A stretch of DNA of 64,000 nucleotides. Origin: an uncultured Haliea sp. Its GTDB lineage: Bacteria; Pseudomonadota; Gammaproteobacteria; Pseudomonadales; Halieaceae. The notes under the pieces are model-generated. The model was given only the letters and a program-made list of their open reading frames with translations. It was not told the origin of the DNA and searched no databases. The stretch is taken from positions 186,001 through 250,000 of the forward strand of contig CAJXUQ010000001.1 of the NCBI GenBank assembly GCA_913061145.1, read 5' to 3'. Numbering within the stretch: position 1 is the stretch's first letter; the number at the start of each line of letters is the position of its first letter. This document shows positions 34,779 to 42,936 of the stretch, piece by piece. Made by a program: the position numbers and the translations under genes.

Positions 34779-34793
34779 TTGAATAAAATTCAG
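34779..34793. promoter_or_regulatory. TetR-type operator, second family, copy 2
   Basis: TTGAATAAAATTCAG repeats the TTGAAY-N3-RTTCAR pattern of the first copy with one end mismatch. Two sites on one face of the helix suggest cooperative binding by the TetR protein encoded at 34839, repressing itself and the SDR operon. Confidence 0.7.
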
Positions 34794-34838
34794 GACAAAG
34801 TCTTGGCCGCTTTTGCGCCCAACTGGTAAAGTCGAAAC

Positions 34839-35483
34839 ATGACCTCATTCCCCGCAAAAACACACCCGGGTGACAGCGATCTTGCTGCGCCCGCAACCCC
34901 CGTGCGCCGTGATGCGCGCGGGGCAAAACGCCGCCGCCGCATCTACAAGTCACTGCACGACTGCATTATCAGCAAGGGGTATGTGAAAACGACGCTTGCC
35001 GACATTGCCGCGGGTGCCGGCATGACCGCCAGCCACCTGCTGTACTACTTCAATGGCAAGGAGGCGATTCTCGAGCAGTACTTCGCCAACGTCGCGGTGC
35101 GCTTTCTCGAACGCATCGAGGGTTTTGCGCAACACCCCGCAGAACAGCAGGTGCAGATGCTGGCCGATTTCTGGTTCAAGGGGGAAACCAGCACCCGACT
35201 GGAAATCGGCTTTATGCTGGAGTGTTTCGGCAATGCGGTAAACGATGACATCCTGCGCATTACCAAGGCGGATTTCGACAGCCGCTGCAAGGCGCACCTG
35301 GCAAATATCTTTGCCGCGGCCCCCAGGCTGCTGCTGGCTGACGCCAGGGATTCGGCGGAAATCGCCTATTCAATGATGATCGGCCTGCGCTCTGCCGTGT
35401 ACTTCGATGACGATATCAGCCTGGAGCGGGCACACACCCTGTTCACGGAAACCGTGAACAGGATGAGCGGCTTCAGCGCCTGA
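34839..35483 (+). CDS. TetR-family transcriptional regulator
   Basis: A 214-residue regulator with a basic N-terminal lead (ARGAKRRRRIYKSLHDC) before the helix-turn-helix (YVKTTLADIAAGAGMTASHLLYYFNGKEAILEQYF, about 47-81). The ligand domain is helical and contains several aromatic residues. It is divergent from the SDR operon across 125 bases that carry two palindromic sites (34757, 34779). This arrangement normally means autorepression and repression of the divergent operon, relieved by a CoA ester or free substrate. No good ribosome site precedes the ATG, so a later start cannot be excluded. Confidence 0.9.
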   Translation: MTSFPAKTHPGDSDLAAPATPVRRDARGAKRRRRIYKSLHDCIISKGYVKTTLADIAAGAGMTASHLLYYFNGKEAILEQYFANVAVRFLERIEGFAQHPAEQQVQMLADFWFKGETSTRLEIGFMLECFGNAVNDDILRITKADFDSRCKAHLANIFAAAPRLLLADARDSAEIAYSMMIGLRSAVYFDDDISLERAHTLFTETVNRMSGFSA

Positions 35484-35494
35484 GAAGACTCGCG

Positions 35495-36496
35495 TCAGCG
35501 CAGCCGGGGCAGGACCTTCTCGGCGATGTACTGCAGACGGCGGTTGCCCGACTCCAGCGATTCGCCGGGAAACTGCGCCCAGAAATGGATGTCGCGGATC
35601 ATTGGATAATCCGCCACCAGCTTCTTCAGCTTCGTCACTGCCATATCCGCGTCCCACAACTCATACAGGCCGTTTTCGATCGCCGAGAATACGTCGTCAT
35701 ACAGGGTTGCCTGTTCCGGTGGACCGAACGCGCCCCATTGGATGTAGGCGTTGGTCTGGTAGAGGATATGGTCGGCGATGCGTGCAGCTTCCGCCTCCGG
35801 GTCCTCGGCAATAATCGCCCAGCAGCCGAGAATCACGCTCCCCTGGTCCAGCGACTTGCCCTGGGCCAGCAAGGCCTCGCAGTAGTTGTCCAGTCCCAGT
35901 CCACCGGTGGAAAGGAAGCCGTCTGCGATGCGGGCTGCACGCTCGATCGCCGGCGGCGCCATGCCACCGAGGAGTATCTTCGGCGTATGCACCGGTGCCG
36001 GCAGCACCCTGAGGTCACCGACGTTGAAGCGTTTGCCGCTGAAATTGACCGGCTCCCCCGACCAGCTGCGACGCAGCACTTCAATACCCTCTTCCACCAG
36101 GCTGGGACGGTGTGAAAGCTGGCGCCCGAACTGATCAAACTCCAGTTGGCGGTAGCCGATTCCGACACCAAGATCGAAGCGGCCGCCGCTGAGCAGCGAT
36201 ACCGTTGCCGCGTCTTCTGCCATGCGCACCGGGTCATGCAGCGGGAGCAGCATCAGGTTGGTACCGATGTGCATGGCGCGCGTGCGCGCGGCGATGGCGG
36301 CGGCAATCACCAGTGGCGACGGCGTATAGCCATCCTCGCAGAAGTGGTGCTCGGTAAGCCAGACCGAGTTGAAGCCCAGGCCCTCGGCATCCGCGATCTG
36401 GCCGAGGCGGCTGGCGTAGAAACGCTCGAAGTTCTCCTGCCAGGGGGCGGGATTGCGAAAGTCGTACCAGAGTCCGTAGTTTACAGTTGATGTCAT
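35495..36496 (-). CDS. LLM-class (luciferase-like) flavin-dependent oxidoreductase
   Basis: A 333-residue bacterial luciferase-fold protein: GFNSVWLTEHHFCEDGYTPSP (landmark near 40), TRAMHIGTNLMLLPLHDPVRMAEDAATV and GRFDLGVGIGYR are the FMN/F420 barrel signatures. ATG 36496 has GGGAGG 9 bases upstream. In this context an FMNH2-dependent monooxygenase (for example Baeyer-Villiger or side-chain hydroxylation) is likely, fed by a flavin reductase elsewhere. It is the last gene of the operon running from 41400. It ends 11 bases from the stop of the convergent TetR gene. Confidence 0.9.
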   Translation of the reverse strand: MTSTVNYGLWYDFRNPAPWQENFERFYASRLGQIADAEGLGFNSVWLTEHHFCEDGYTPSPLVIAAAIAARTRAMHIGTNLMLLPLHDPVRMAEDAATVSLLSGGRFDLGVGIGYRQLEFDQFGRQLSHRPSLVEEGIEVLRRSWSGEPVNFSGKRFNVGDLRVLPAPVHTPKILLGGMAPPAIERAARIADGFLSTGGLGLDNYCEALLAQGKSLDQGSVILGCWAIIAEDPEAEAARIADHILYQTNAYIQWGAFGPPEQATLYDDVFSAIENGLYELWDADMAVTKLKKLVADYPMIRDIHFWAQFPGESLESGNRRLQYIAEKVLPRLR

Positions 36497-36514
36497 GAAC
36501 GAGACCTCCCGGGC

Positions 36515-37321
36515 TCAGGCTAGTTCTGCCAGAAAGGCCAGCAGATCACGGTTATAGTCCTCGGCAACTTCGATAAACGGCGCGTGCCCTACGCCTTCGT
36601 ATTCCACCAGGCGCGCGCGAGGGTTGTTGGCCCCTACCCAGCGGCAGATATCCGGCGCCACGAAGGCATCTTGCGTGCCAACAAAGGAAAGAATCGGCAC
36701 ATCAAGGGCGGCAAGCTGTGTGCGCTGATCCAGCGGCGCAAGTTGCGCCAGCGTCTGGTGTGCCAGTGGCGAAGCCTCGCAGAACACGCGCCACATCCAG
36801 TCGGTGATGGCAGGCGGAACCTCTTTGGCGCAGACCGCGTGTACCAGACCGGCAAGGAAACCAATACGATCGGCCTGCAGCGCAGCCACGGTGCCCGCCA
36901 TGTCCGCCTCGGTGCCGCCCAGCGCGAGATCGGGCTTCTGCACATAGATGGGTGTGGCGCCCCCGGTCAGCACGACGCCACTGCAGCGGCTGCCGAGGCG
37001 ACTGGCCGCTTCCACCGCAACGGCGCCACCCAGGGACCAACCGTTCAGGACCACCGAAGCCAGGCCGAGTTTGTCGACCAGTGCGACGACGTCACCGGCG
37101 ATAGCGTTGATACCCATGTCGGCGAAATCCTTGTCCGAGGCGCCACACCCCCGGTGGTCCAGCATGACAACGCGATGGCCGGCCGCCAGCAGCGCCGGCA
37201 GGGTGTTATCCCACGCCCGACAGCTGAAACCCCAGCCGTGGATCAGCAGCACAGCGCTATCGCCAAGCCCGTAATCCTCGAAGTACACGTTCTTGCCACA
37301 ATCGGTCTGCAGATAGGACAT
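36515..37321 (-). CDS. Alpha/beta hydrolase
   Basis: A 268-residue hydrolase: oxyanion HGWGFSCRAWD, nucleophile elbow GWSLGGA (Ser near residue 96), acid in VGTQDAFVAPD and catalytic His in GVGHAPFIE. There is no signal peptide, so it is cytoplasmic. It sits between the TetR gene (4-base gap) and the flavin oxygenase gene. Following an oxygenase of Baeyer-Villiger type it could cleave the resulting ester or lactone; this is inference from context. Confidence 0.92.
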   Translation of the reverse strand: MSYLQTDCGKNVYFEDYGLGDSAVLLIHGWGFSCRAWDNTLPALLAAGHRVVMLDHRGCGASDKDFADMGINAIAGDVVALVDKLGLASVVLNGWSLGGAVAVEAASRLGSRCSGVVLTGGATPIYVQKPDLALGGTEADMAGTVAALQADRIGFLAGLVHAVCAKEVPPAITDWMWRVFCEASPLAHQTLAQLAPLDQRTQLAALDVPILSFVGTQDAFVAPDICRWVGANNPRARLVEYEGVGHAPFIEVAEDYNRDLLAFLAELA

Positions 37322-37325
37322 GAGA

Positions 37326-37973
37326 TTACCCTTTATTGCTGAGAAGTCGTTTCATGGTGGTTTCGTAATCACTGAAGACGGCGTGCAGATCCAGCGCCTC
37401 GGCATTCACCAGCCACTGGTAGATGATGCCGAAAATGAAGGCGTTGAACTGCACGGAAAACTGCTCCGGGTTGATCGCCGGATTGATCTCGCCATCCGCG
37501 ATTCCCTGCCGCACCCAGCGCGCGGCATCCTCCCGGTAGATACGGTGATGGTCCGCCAGCTTGTTGCGTATTTTGGAGTCATGACCCAGCGACTCATACC
37601 AGAGTATGTACATGGCGCGCATGTAACTGGCCTCTGCCGTGAGGAAATCGCGCAGTGCATGCAGCGCTTCGAGCACGGCCTCGGTGCCGCTCTTGCCCCC
37701 GACATAGCTGTTGAGGTGCTCTTTCCAGCGGCCGTCGAAGCGCACGAAGAGTTTGTTCAGGAACCCTTCTTTCGAGCCAAAGCGGGAGTGCGCAAGTCCC
37801 CGGCTGTAGCCGGCAAGTTCACCGATCTCCTTGAGCGTTGTGCGCTCGGTGCCCCGCTCGATAATCAGCTGGATCGCCGCCTCGAACATGCGCTTGTCGG
37901 ATAGCGCCGTTCTCTCTGCCTGCGTCCTGCGCCGCGCGCCGGACTCCACCGCCCGCTTCCCTGCTACTCCCAT
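37326..37973 (-). CDS. TetR-family regulator, likely owner of the 19-base operator
   Basis: A 215-residue regulator. The helix-turn-helix (about 40-75) reads TTLKEIGELAGYSRGLAHSRFGSKEGFLNKLF, and the rest is a helical ligand domain (WYESLGHDSKIR, INPEQFSVQFNAFIFG). GGGAGGAG lies 6-13 bases before ATG 37973. It lies inside the leftward operon that starts at 41400, whose promoter region carries the 19-base site 41435-41453. The same site occurs at two other catabolic promoters. Being encoded in a site-bearing operon makes it the best candidate for the repressor that binds all three and regulates itself. Confidence 0.9.
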   Translation of the reverse strand: MGVAGKRAVESGARRRTQAERTALSDKRMFEAAIQLIIERGTERTTLKEIGELAGYSRGLAHSRFGSKEGFLNKLFVRFDGRWKEHLNSYVGGKSGTEAVLEALHALRDFLTAEASYMRAMYILWYESLGHDSKIRNKLADHHRIYREDAARWVRQGIADGEINPAINPEQFSVQFNAFIFGIIYQWLVNAEALDLHAVFSDYETTMKRLLSNKG

Positions 37974-38018
37974 CCGTACTCCTCCCAGTCCTGCAGCCCC
38001 GATGCATCGCAGCGGCCG

Positions 38019-39632
38019 CTATTTTACGTAGTCGACGGCGTATTCTCCGGCTGTGTGGCACGCGCGCAACACTTTCTTGTCGAGTTTCCCCACACTGGTC
38101 TTGGGAATCTCCTCGACAAATGCCCAATACTCGGGAATCCAGAACTTCGCCACGCGGTCGGCGAGGAATGCCCGCAAATCCGCCGGTGAAACCGCGGATT
38201 CCGGCACCACAATGGCCAGCGGCCGCTCCTGCCAGCGGGGATCGTCCGTGGCGATGACCGCCACTTCACGCACCGCCGGATGTGCCAACAGGGCGTTTTC
38301 GAGATCGACCGAGGAAATCCACTCCCCGCCGGACTTGATGACATCCTTGGTGCGGTCAGTGAGCTGCACAAAGTGCTTCTCATCGATATGCCCGACGTCG
38401 CCGGTACGTAACCAGCCGTCCGCCGTGAATGAGTCTTCCGCACTGTTCTTATGGTAGGTGCCCGTAATCCACGGACCGCGTAACTGCAGTTCACCAACAT
38501 CGCGACCATTATGCGGTAGCGCCTTGCCCTCGGCATCCACGACCCTCACCTGCACGCCGGGGACCGGGCGGCCACTCTTGGCACGCCAGGGCGTCTCCCC
38601 ACCGGGGCCTGGATCCCGGGGCGGATGTGACAGATGACAGAGCGGACTGGTTTCCGTCATGCCCCAACCCTGCAGCACGGGAACGCCCCAGCGTTCGCGC
38701 GCGGCATCAATCAGCGACGGCGCTACAGCCGCCCCGCCGCAGACCAGCATGCGAAAACTGTCCATCTGCAGGCCGGTATCGCGGGAGGCACGCAGCAGAT
38801 CCGAGAGTATGGTGGGCACCGTGGCGGTGAAGGTAGGCTGCTCGGCGCGGATCATCGCCTCGATGCCTGCAGCCTGGAGGTGCGGCCCCGGTAAAATGAA
38901 GTCGCTGCCGCTGAGCCAGCCGCTGTAGGGCAGCCCCCAGGCGTTGGCGTGGAACATGGGCGGCAGCAACAGTATGCGATCGCGCTCGTTGATGCCGAAC
39001 GTGTCGGTGGCTCGGGAGGCCAGCGAATGGACAAAGGTCGTCTTGTGGCTGTAGACAACCCCTTTGGGGTTGCCCGTGGTGCCGCTGGTATAGCACACCG
39101 CCGCGGCGGCGGTTTCATTCAGTTCGGGCCAGTCAAAGCCCCGCGTCTGCGCAGAAAGGGCCCGTGCATAGCTGCTTGCGGGAATGCCACCCACTGACTG
39201 CTCATCGCCACCGACCAGCAGAATGTGCTCGACTGTCGTCAGCAGCGGCACGACCGGGAGGAACAGGTCCAGCAGGCTCGCGTCCAGGATCACCACCCGG
39301 TTCTCCGCGTGATTGATGACCCAGGCGACCTGCTCGGCCGAAAGTCGTATGTTGACCGTATGCATAACGGCGCCCATGGAGGGTATCGCCAGATAGGCTT
39401 CCATGTGCGCCAGATTGTTCCAGCTGAAGGTGGCGACACGGTCACCCTGAGTGATATCCAGCGCGGCGAGCGCTCCGGCCAATTGCTCCGCGCGTGCCGC
39501 CACGTCGCGGTAGCTGGACCATGTGGTTACCTCGCCATCAAAGACACCCACGCGGCTGTCGGGGAATACTGCCGCACCGTGCTCCATGATCATGCGAACC
39601 GTCATGGGCATGTGCATCATTGTTGCCAACAT
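38019..39632 (-). CDS. AMP-forming long-chain-type acyl-CoA ligase
   Basis: A 537-residue FadD-like enzyme: P-loop YTSGTTGNPKGVVYSHK, MFHANAWGLPY, GWGMTETSPLCHLS, GWLRTGDVGHIDEKHF and SVGKLDKK (catalytic Lys). AAGGAGA precedes ATG 39632. It differs from the ligase at 31901 and belongs to the medium/long-chain or alkyl-acid branch by its motifs. It lies in the operon SDR, phosphotransferase, ligase, TetR, hydrolase, flavin oxygenase. It should charge another acid intermediate with CoA. Confidence 0.92.
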   Translation of the reverse strand: MLATMMHMPMTVRMIMEHGAAVFPDSRVGVFDGEVTTWSSYRDVAARAEQLAGALAALDITQGDRVATFSWNNLAHMEAYLAIPSMGAVMHTVNIRLSAEQVAWVINHAENRVVILDASLLDLFLPVVPLLTTVEHILLVGGDEQSVGGIPASSYARALSAQTRGFDWPELNETAAAAVCYTSGTTGNPKGVVYSHKTTFVHSLASRATDTFGINERDRILLLPPMFHANAWGLPYSGWLSGSDFILPGPHLQAAGIEAMIRAEQPTFTATVPTILSDLLRASRDTGLQMDSFRMLVCGGAAVAPSLIDAARERWGVPVLQGWGMTETSPLCHLSHPPRDPGPGGETPWRAKSGRPVPGVQVRVVDAEGKALPHNGRDVGELQLRGPWITGTYHKNSAEDSFTADGWLRTGDVGHIDEKHFVQLTDRTKDVIKSGGEWISSVDLENALLAHPAVREVAVIATDDPRWQERPLAIVVPESAVSPADLRAFLADRVAKFWIPEYWAFVEEIPKTSVGKLDKKVLRACHTAGEYAVDYVK

Positions 39633-39646
39633 GGAAAAGCGTCTCC

Positions 39647-40672
39647 TTACCAGTCGCCGCGCGCAGCCGCCGCGGCTTCCTGTAACAGTGCGGGCACGTC
39701 GTATTCCAGCCCCCTGGCATAGGCCGAGTCGACCTTGCCTTCACAGTACAGTGCGTAGGCACCCTCCACGATCGCCGCCAGGCGCCAGAAGGCAAAGCAC
39801 AGATAGAAATCCAGATTGGCCAGCGGGTAGCCCGTGGCGGCACCCCAACGCTCGGCCAGCACCCGCCGGGACAAGACACCCTCTCGCCGGCTGACCGCCT
39901 GGATGTGACTGAACCCCGGGGGGTCCAGTTCGCGCGGCCCCCAGAACATGAGGAACAGGCCCAGGTCGGCGAGCGGATCCCCGATCGTTGCCAGCTCCCA
40001 GTCGATGACCGCTGCCAATCCGGGGCGTTCCGGGTGTGACAGCGTGTTGTCCAGATGGTAGTCGCCGTGCACCAACCCCACGGGGCCTGAGGCGGGTATA
40101 TGCTGCAACAGCCAGCCGGCCAGTTCATCCAGCAGCGGGAGGTCGCGCACGGGAGACTCCGCGCGAGCCTTGCGCCAGCGGGTGATCTGCCGCTGCAGAA
40201 AGTTCTCGGGGTTCCCGAAACGCTCCAGACCAATCGACTGCCAGGGCGCCGTGTGGATAGCCGCCAGTTCGTCGATCAGGTCCTCACCCAGCCGGTTCAC
40301 ACTCGCGGCCGTGTCCGGGTAGGGCCCGGGCAGGGTGTCGGTGATTGCCACCCCGTTGACGTGGGACACCAGCAAGAAGGGGCGGCCAATGACCGACACG
40401 TCCTCGCACCAGCCGACCACGCGCGGCGCCTTGACGTGGCCCTGGATGGCGCGCAGCACGGTCGCCTCACGCTCGATACCCCGATGCGATGTGGCGGAAA
40501 TCGCGTTTTCCGGCGGAGTGCGCAATACCAGCGGCCCGTCATCCGTATCCAGCAACAGCGTCAGGTTCGCATTGCCGCCGCTCAGGGCGCGGGTCACGCG
40601 CGCACCCGTGACGCCGGCCTCTGCAGCAATCCACGTGGCCAGCGGCGCATTGAATGGGTGGCCCGCCGTCAT
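39647..40672 (-). CDS. Aminoglycoside phosphotransferase-fold kinase (ACAD10/11 N-domain-like)
   Basis: A 341-residue APH-fold protein: GGNANLTLLLDTDDGPLVLR (nucleotide strand pair), VHGDYHLDNTLSH (catalytic loop with Asp and Asn) and VIDWELATIGDPLADLG (metal Asp). Relatives in mammals are fused to acyl-CoA dehydrogenases (ACAD10/11) and phosphorylate 4-hydroxyacyl-CoAs so that the phosphate can be eliminated. An acyl-CoA dehydrogenase gene stands divergently at 41593 under the same operator. I infer kinase action on a hydroxyacyl-CoA rather than antibiotic resistance. Confidence 0.9.
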   Translation of the reverse strand: MTAGHPFNAPLATWIAAEAGVTGARVTRALSGGNANLTLLLDTDDGPLVLRTPPENAISATSHRGIEREATVLRAIQGHVKAPRVVGWCEDVSVIGRPFLLVSHVNGVAITDTLPGPYPDTAASVNRLGEDLIDELAAIHTAPWQSIGLERFGNPENFLQRQITRWRKARAESPVRDLPLLDELAGWLLQHIPASGPVGLVHGDYHLDNTLSHPERPGLAAVIDWELATIGDPLADLGLFLMFWGPRELDPPGFSHIQAVSRREGVLSRRVLAERWGAATGYPLANLDFYLCFAFWRLAAIVEGAYALYCEGKVDSAYARGLEYDVPALLQEAAAAARGDW

Positions 40673-41400
40673 CCCGCCACCCCGAAGCTGCTCATCAGAC
40701 CGCCGTCAACGGGCACGAAGGCCCCGGTCATATAGCGGGCCCGGGCTACGGCATCAACCACCTGCGCGATCTCTTCCGGCTGGCCGTAGCGGCCCAGCGG
40801 TATCGTCTGTCGCATGGCTTCCAGGGCTTTTTCAGACAGACCTCCCGTCATCTCGGTCAGCACCAGCCCCGGAATCACCAGATTCACAGTAATGGCGCGC
40901 GCCGCATATTCAATCGCCAGGGCGCGGGTAAGCCCGGCCAGGCCCGCCTTCGACGCCGCGTAGGCAGAGTCGCCCGGGAAACCGCGGAACCCCACGACCG
41001 CGCCGATATTGATGATGGCGCCACCTTCACCCAGGTGCGGGTCGGCCGCGCGGATAACATTCACAGCGCCTTTCAGGTTGACGTCGACGACGCTTTCCCA
41101 GTCTTCCAGTGCAATGCGCGCTATGCGGCCCCCGCGGTGCAGCCCGGCGTTGTTCACCAGTACGTCCACCCGGCCCCAACGCTGGACCACCGACGCCATC
41201 GCCGCCGCCACGGCTGCCGCATCACTGACGTCGGCGCGACAGGCCATGCAGTGACTGCCGAGGGACTCCGCCAGGGCAATGACATCCTCCCCCCGCGCCA
41301 TTAGCGCGACCTTGTCGCCGGACTGCAGCGCGCACTCGGCTATCGCTCGCCCGATTCCGCGCGATGCCCCGGTAATGAACCAGATTTTTTCGTCTACCAT
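40669..41400 (-). CDS. SDR-family oxidoreductase (FabG-like)
   Basis: A 243-residue classical SDR: TGASRGIGRA, NNAG, catalytic Ser region INIGAVVG (the usual Ser is Gly-Ala here, so weak) and YAASKAG with Tyr and Lys. The C-terminal GRYGQPEEIAQVVDAVA and ARYMTGAFVPVDGGL are normal. It heads the leftward operon under the 41435 operator and overlaps the kinase gene by 4 bases. The cofactor is probably NADP, from the SR in the first loop. Confidence 0.9.
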   Translation of the reverse strand: MVDEKIWFITGASRGIGRAIAECALQSGDKVALMARGEDVIALAESLGSHCMACRADVSDAAAVAAAMASVVQRWGRVDVLVNNAGLHRGGRIARIALEDWESVVDVNLKGAVNVIRAADPHLGEGGAIINIGAVVGFRGFPGDSAYAASKAGLAGLTRALAIEYAARAITVNLVIPGLVLTEMTGGLSEKALEAMRQTIPLGRYGQPEEIAQVVDAVARARYMTGAFVPVDGGLMSSFGVAG

Positions 41401-41434
41401 TGTTTCACTACTACCCGAATGAGTTTATTATTTG

Positions 41435-41453
41435 CTTGTTTGCATCTAACAAG
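41435..41453. promoter_or_regulatory. 19-base TetR-type operator, copy 3
   Basis: CTTGTTTGCATCTAACAAG matches the 22467 site at 17 of 19 bases, and the two changes (G to A) are at symmetric-type positions. It lies 35 bases from the SDR ATG (41400) and 140 bases from the acyl-CoA dehydrogenase start (41593), so it can control both divergent operons. Confidence 0.78.
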
Positions 41454-41592
41454 TCTAAACTAGGCTTCACGCAAGTCAAGCAAAACACGAGCAACACGCC
41501 CGGAGGGCTGAACAGGCTGGCGCAGTGTCCCCAACCCATGCCGGGAACAGCCGCCAAGCTCAACCAGAAACCAAACCATAAAGGATAGCATC

Positions 41593-42891
41593 GTGAGTTG
41601 GAGCTTTGAGACTGACCCCGAATTCCAGCAGCAGTTGGACTGGATTGCCACCTTCACCCGCGAGGAAATCGAGCCGCTGGATCTCGTCTTCCGCGAACCC
41701 GGAGACCCGTGGGACCCCGACTCCCCCGCCGCCAGGGCCATGGCGCCGCTGCGTGAAATCGTCAAGCAGAAGCGCCTGTGGGCCTGCCACATTGGTCCCG
41801 AACTCGGCGGCCAGGGCTACGGCCAGGTGAAGCTCGGGCTCATGAACGAAATTCTCGGGCGCAGCCGGTTTGGCCCCAGCGTATTCGGCTGCCAGGCCCC
41901 GGATTCGGGCAACGCCGAAATCCTTGCCCACTACGGTACACCCGACCAGAAGGCCCGCTACCTGCAGCCTCTGCTGGACGGCAAAATTGCCTCCTGCTAC
42001 TCCATGACCGAACCGCAGGCCGGCGCAGACCCGGCGGAGTTCACCTGCACCGCCACGCGAGAAGGTGATGAGTGGGTGATCAACGGTGAAAAGTGGTTCG
42101 CATCGCACGCACGCTTCTCGGAGTTCCTGCTGGTCATGGTCGTGACCAACCCGGACGTACCCATTCACGAAGGCGCGTCCATCATCCTGGTGGAGAAAGG
42201 CACGCCGGGCATGGACATCCTGCGCAACTCCGCTGTTGGCCCGTATGTCGAGCAGGGTGACGGCGTACACGCCTACATCCGCTTCACCAACTGCCGTGTG
42301 CCGGCCGAAAACCTGCTGGGCGAAGAGGGCAAGGGTTTCCTGGTGGCGCAGACGCGTCTCGGCGGTGGCCGTGTGCACCACGCCATGCGCAGCGTCGGCG
42401 TGCTGAAGAAAGCCATGGATATGATGTGTGAGCGCGTGCTCAGCCGGACCACCAAAGGCGAACTGCTGGCCAGCAAGCAGATGACCCAGGACAAGATCGC
42501 GGACAGCTACACGCAGATTCTGCAGTATCGGCTGCACGTGCTGTACACGGCGTGGCTGATCGACAAGTACAAGGAATACAACCGGGAGGTGCGCAAGGAA
42601 ATCGCCGCCATCAAGGCTGCGACGCCGAAAATCCTGCAGGAAGTCATTTACCGCGCCATGCACCTGCACGGCAGCCTGGGCATGTCAGACGAAGTGCCGC
42701 TGATGACCATGTGGGCGAACATTCCGGAGCTGGGCGTGGTAGACGGCCCGTCGGAAGTGCACAAGATAACCGTGGCGCGTACCGTCCTGCGCGACTACAA
42801 GCCCGCGCCCGGCCTGTTCCCGACCTACCACACGCCCACCCAGCGTGAGGCGGCGATGAAAAAGTACGGCCATTTTCTCAATCAGAAATAG
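41593..42891 (+). CDS. Acyl-CoA dehydrogenase (ACAD10/11-like)
   Basis: A 432-residue FAD enzyme starting at GTG 41593 with AAAGGATA 7-14 bases upstream. ACAD motifs: YSMTEPQAGADPAEF, VINGEKWFASHARFSEF, GLGGGR-like GGGRVHHAMRSVG, and MHLHGSLGMSDEVPL. Length and motifs agree with the ACAD11-like group, which often works with an APH-fold kinase; one stands divergently across a shared operator. It would introduce the first double bond of the CoA-bound side chain. It faces the AhpD-like gene across a perfect 11-base-pair hairpin. Confidence 0.93.
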   Translation: MSWSFETDPEFQQQLDWIATFTREEIEPLDLVFREPGDPWDPDSPAARAMAPLREIVKQKRLWACHIGPELGGQGYGQVKLGLMNEILGRSRFGPSVFGCQAPDSGNAEILAHYGTPDQKARYLQPLLDGKIASCYSMTEPQAGADPAEFTCTATREGDEWVINGEKWFASHARFSEFLLVMVVTNPDVPIHEGASIILVEKGTPGMDILRNSAVGPYVEQGDGVHAYIRFTNCRVPAENLLGEEGKGFLVAQTRLGGGRVHHAMRSVGVLKKAMDMMCERVLSRTTKGELLASKQMTQDKIADSYTQILQYRLHVLYTAWLIDKYKEYNREVRKEIAAIKAATPKILQEVIYRAMHLHGSLGMSDEVPLMTMWANIPELGVVDGPSEVHKITVARTVLRDYKPAPGLFPTYHTPTQREAAMKKYGHFLNQK

Positions 42892-42902
42892 CCTGCCACT
42901 GA

Positions 42903-42930
42903 CCCGCCCCGGGGCGATGCCCGGGGCGGG
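42903..42930. terminator. Strong hairpin between convergent genes, bidirectional terminator-like
   Basis: CCCGCCCCGGG at 42903-42913 and its exact reverse complement at 42920-42930 enclose a 6-base loop, lying 12 bases after the acyl-CoA dehydrogenase stop. T-tracts are poor on both sides. Confidence 0.65.
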
Positions 42931-42936
42931 CGCTCT

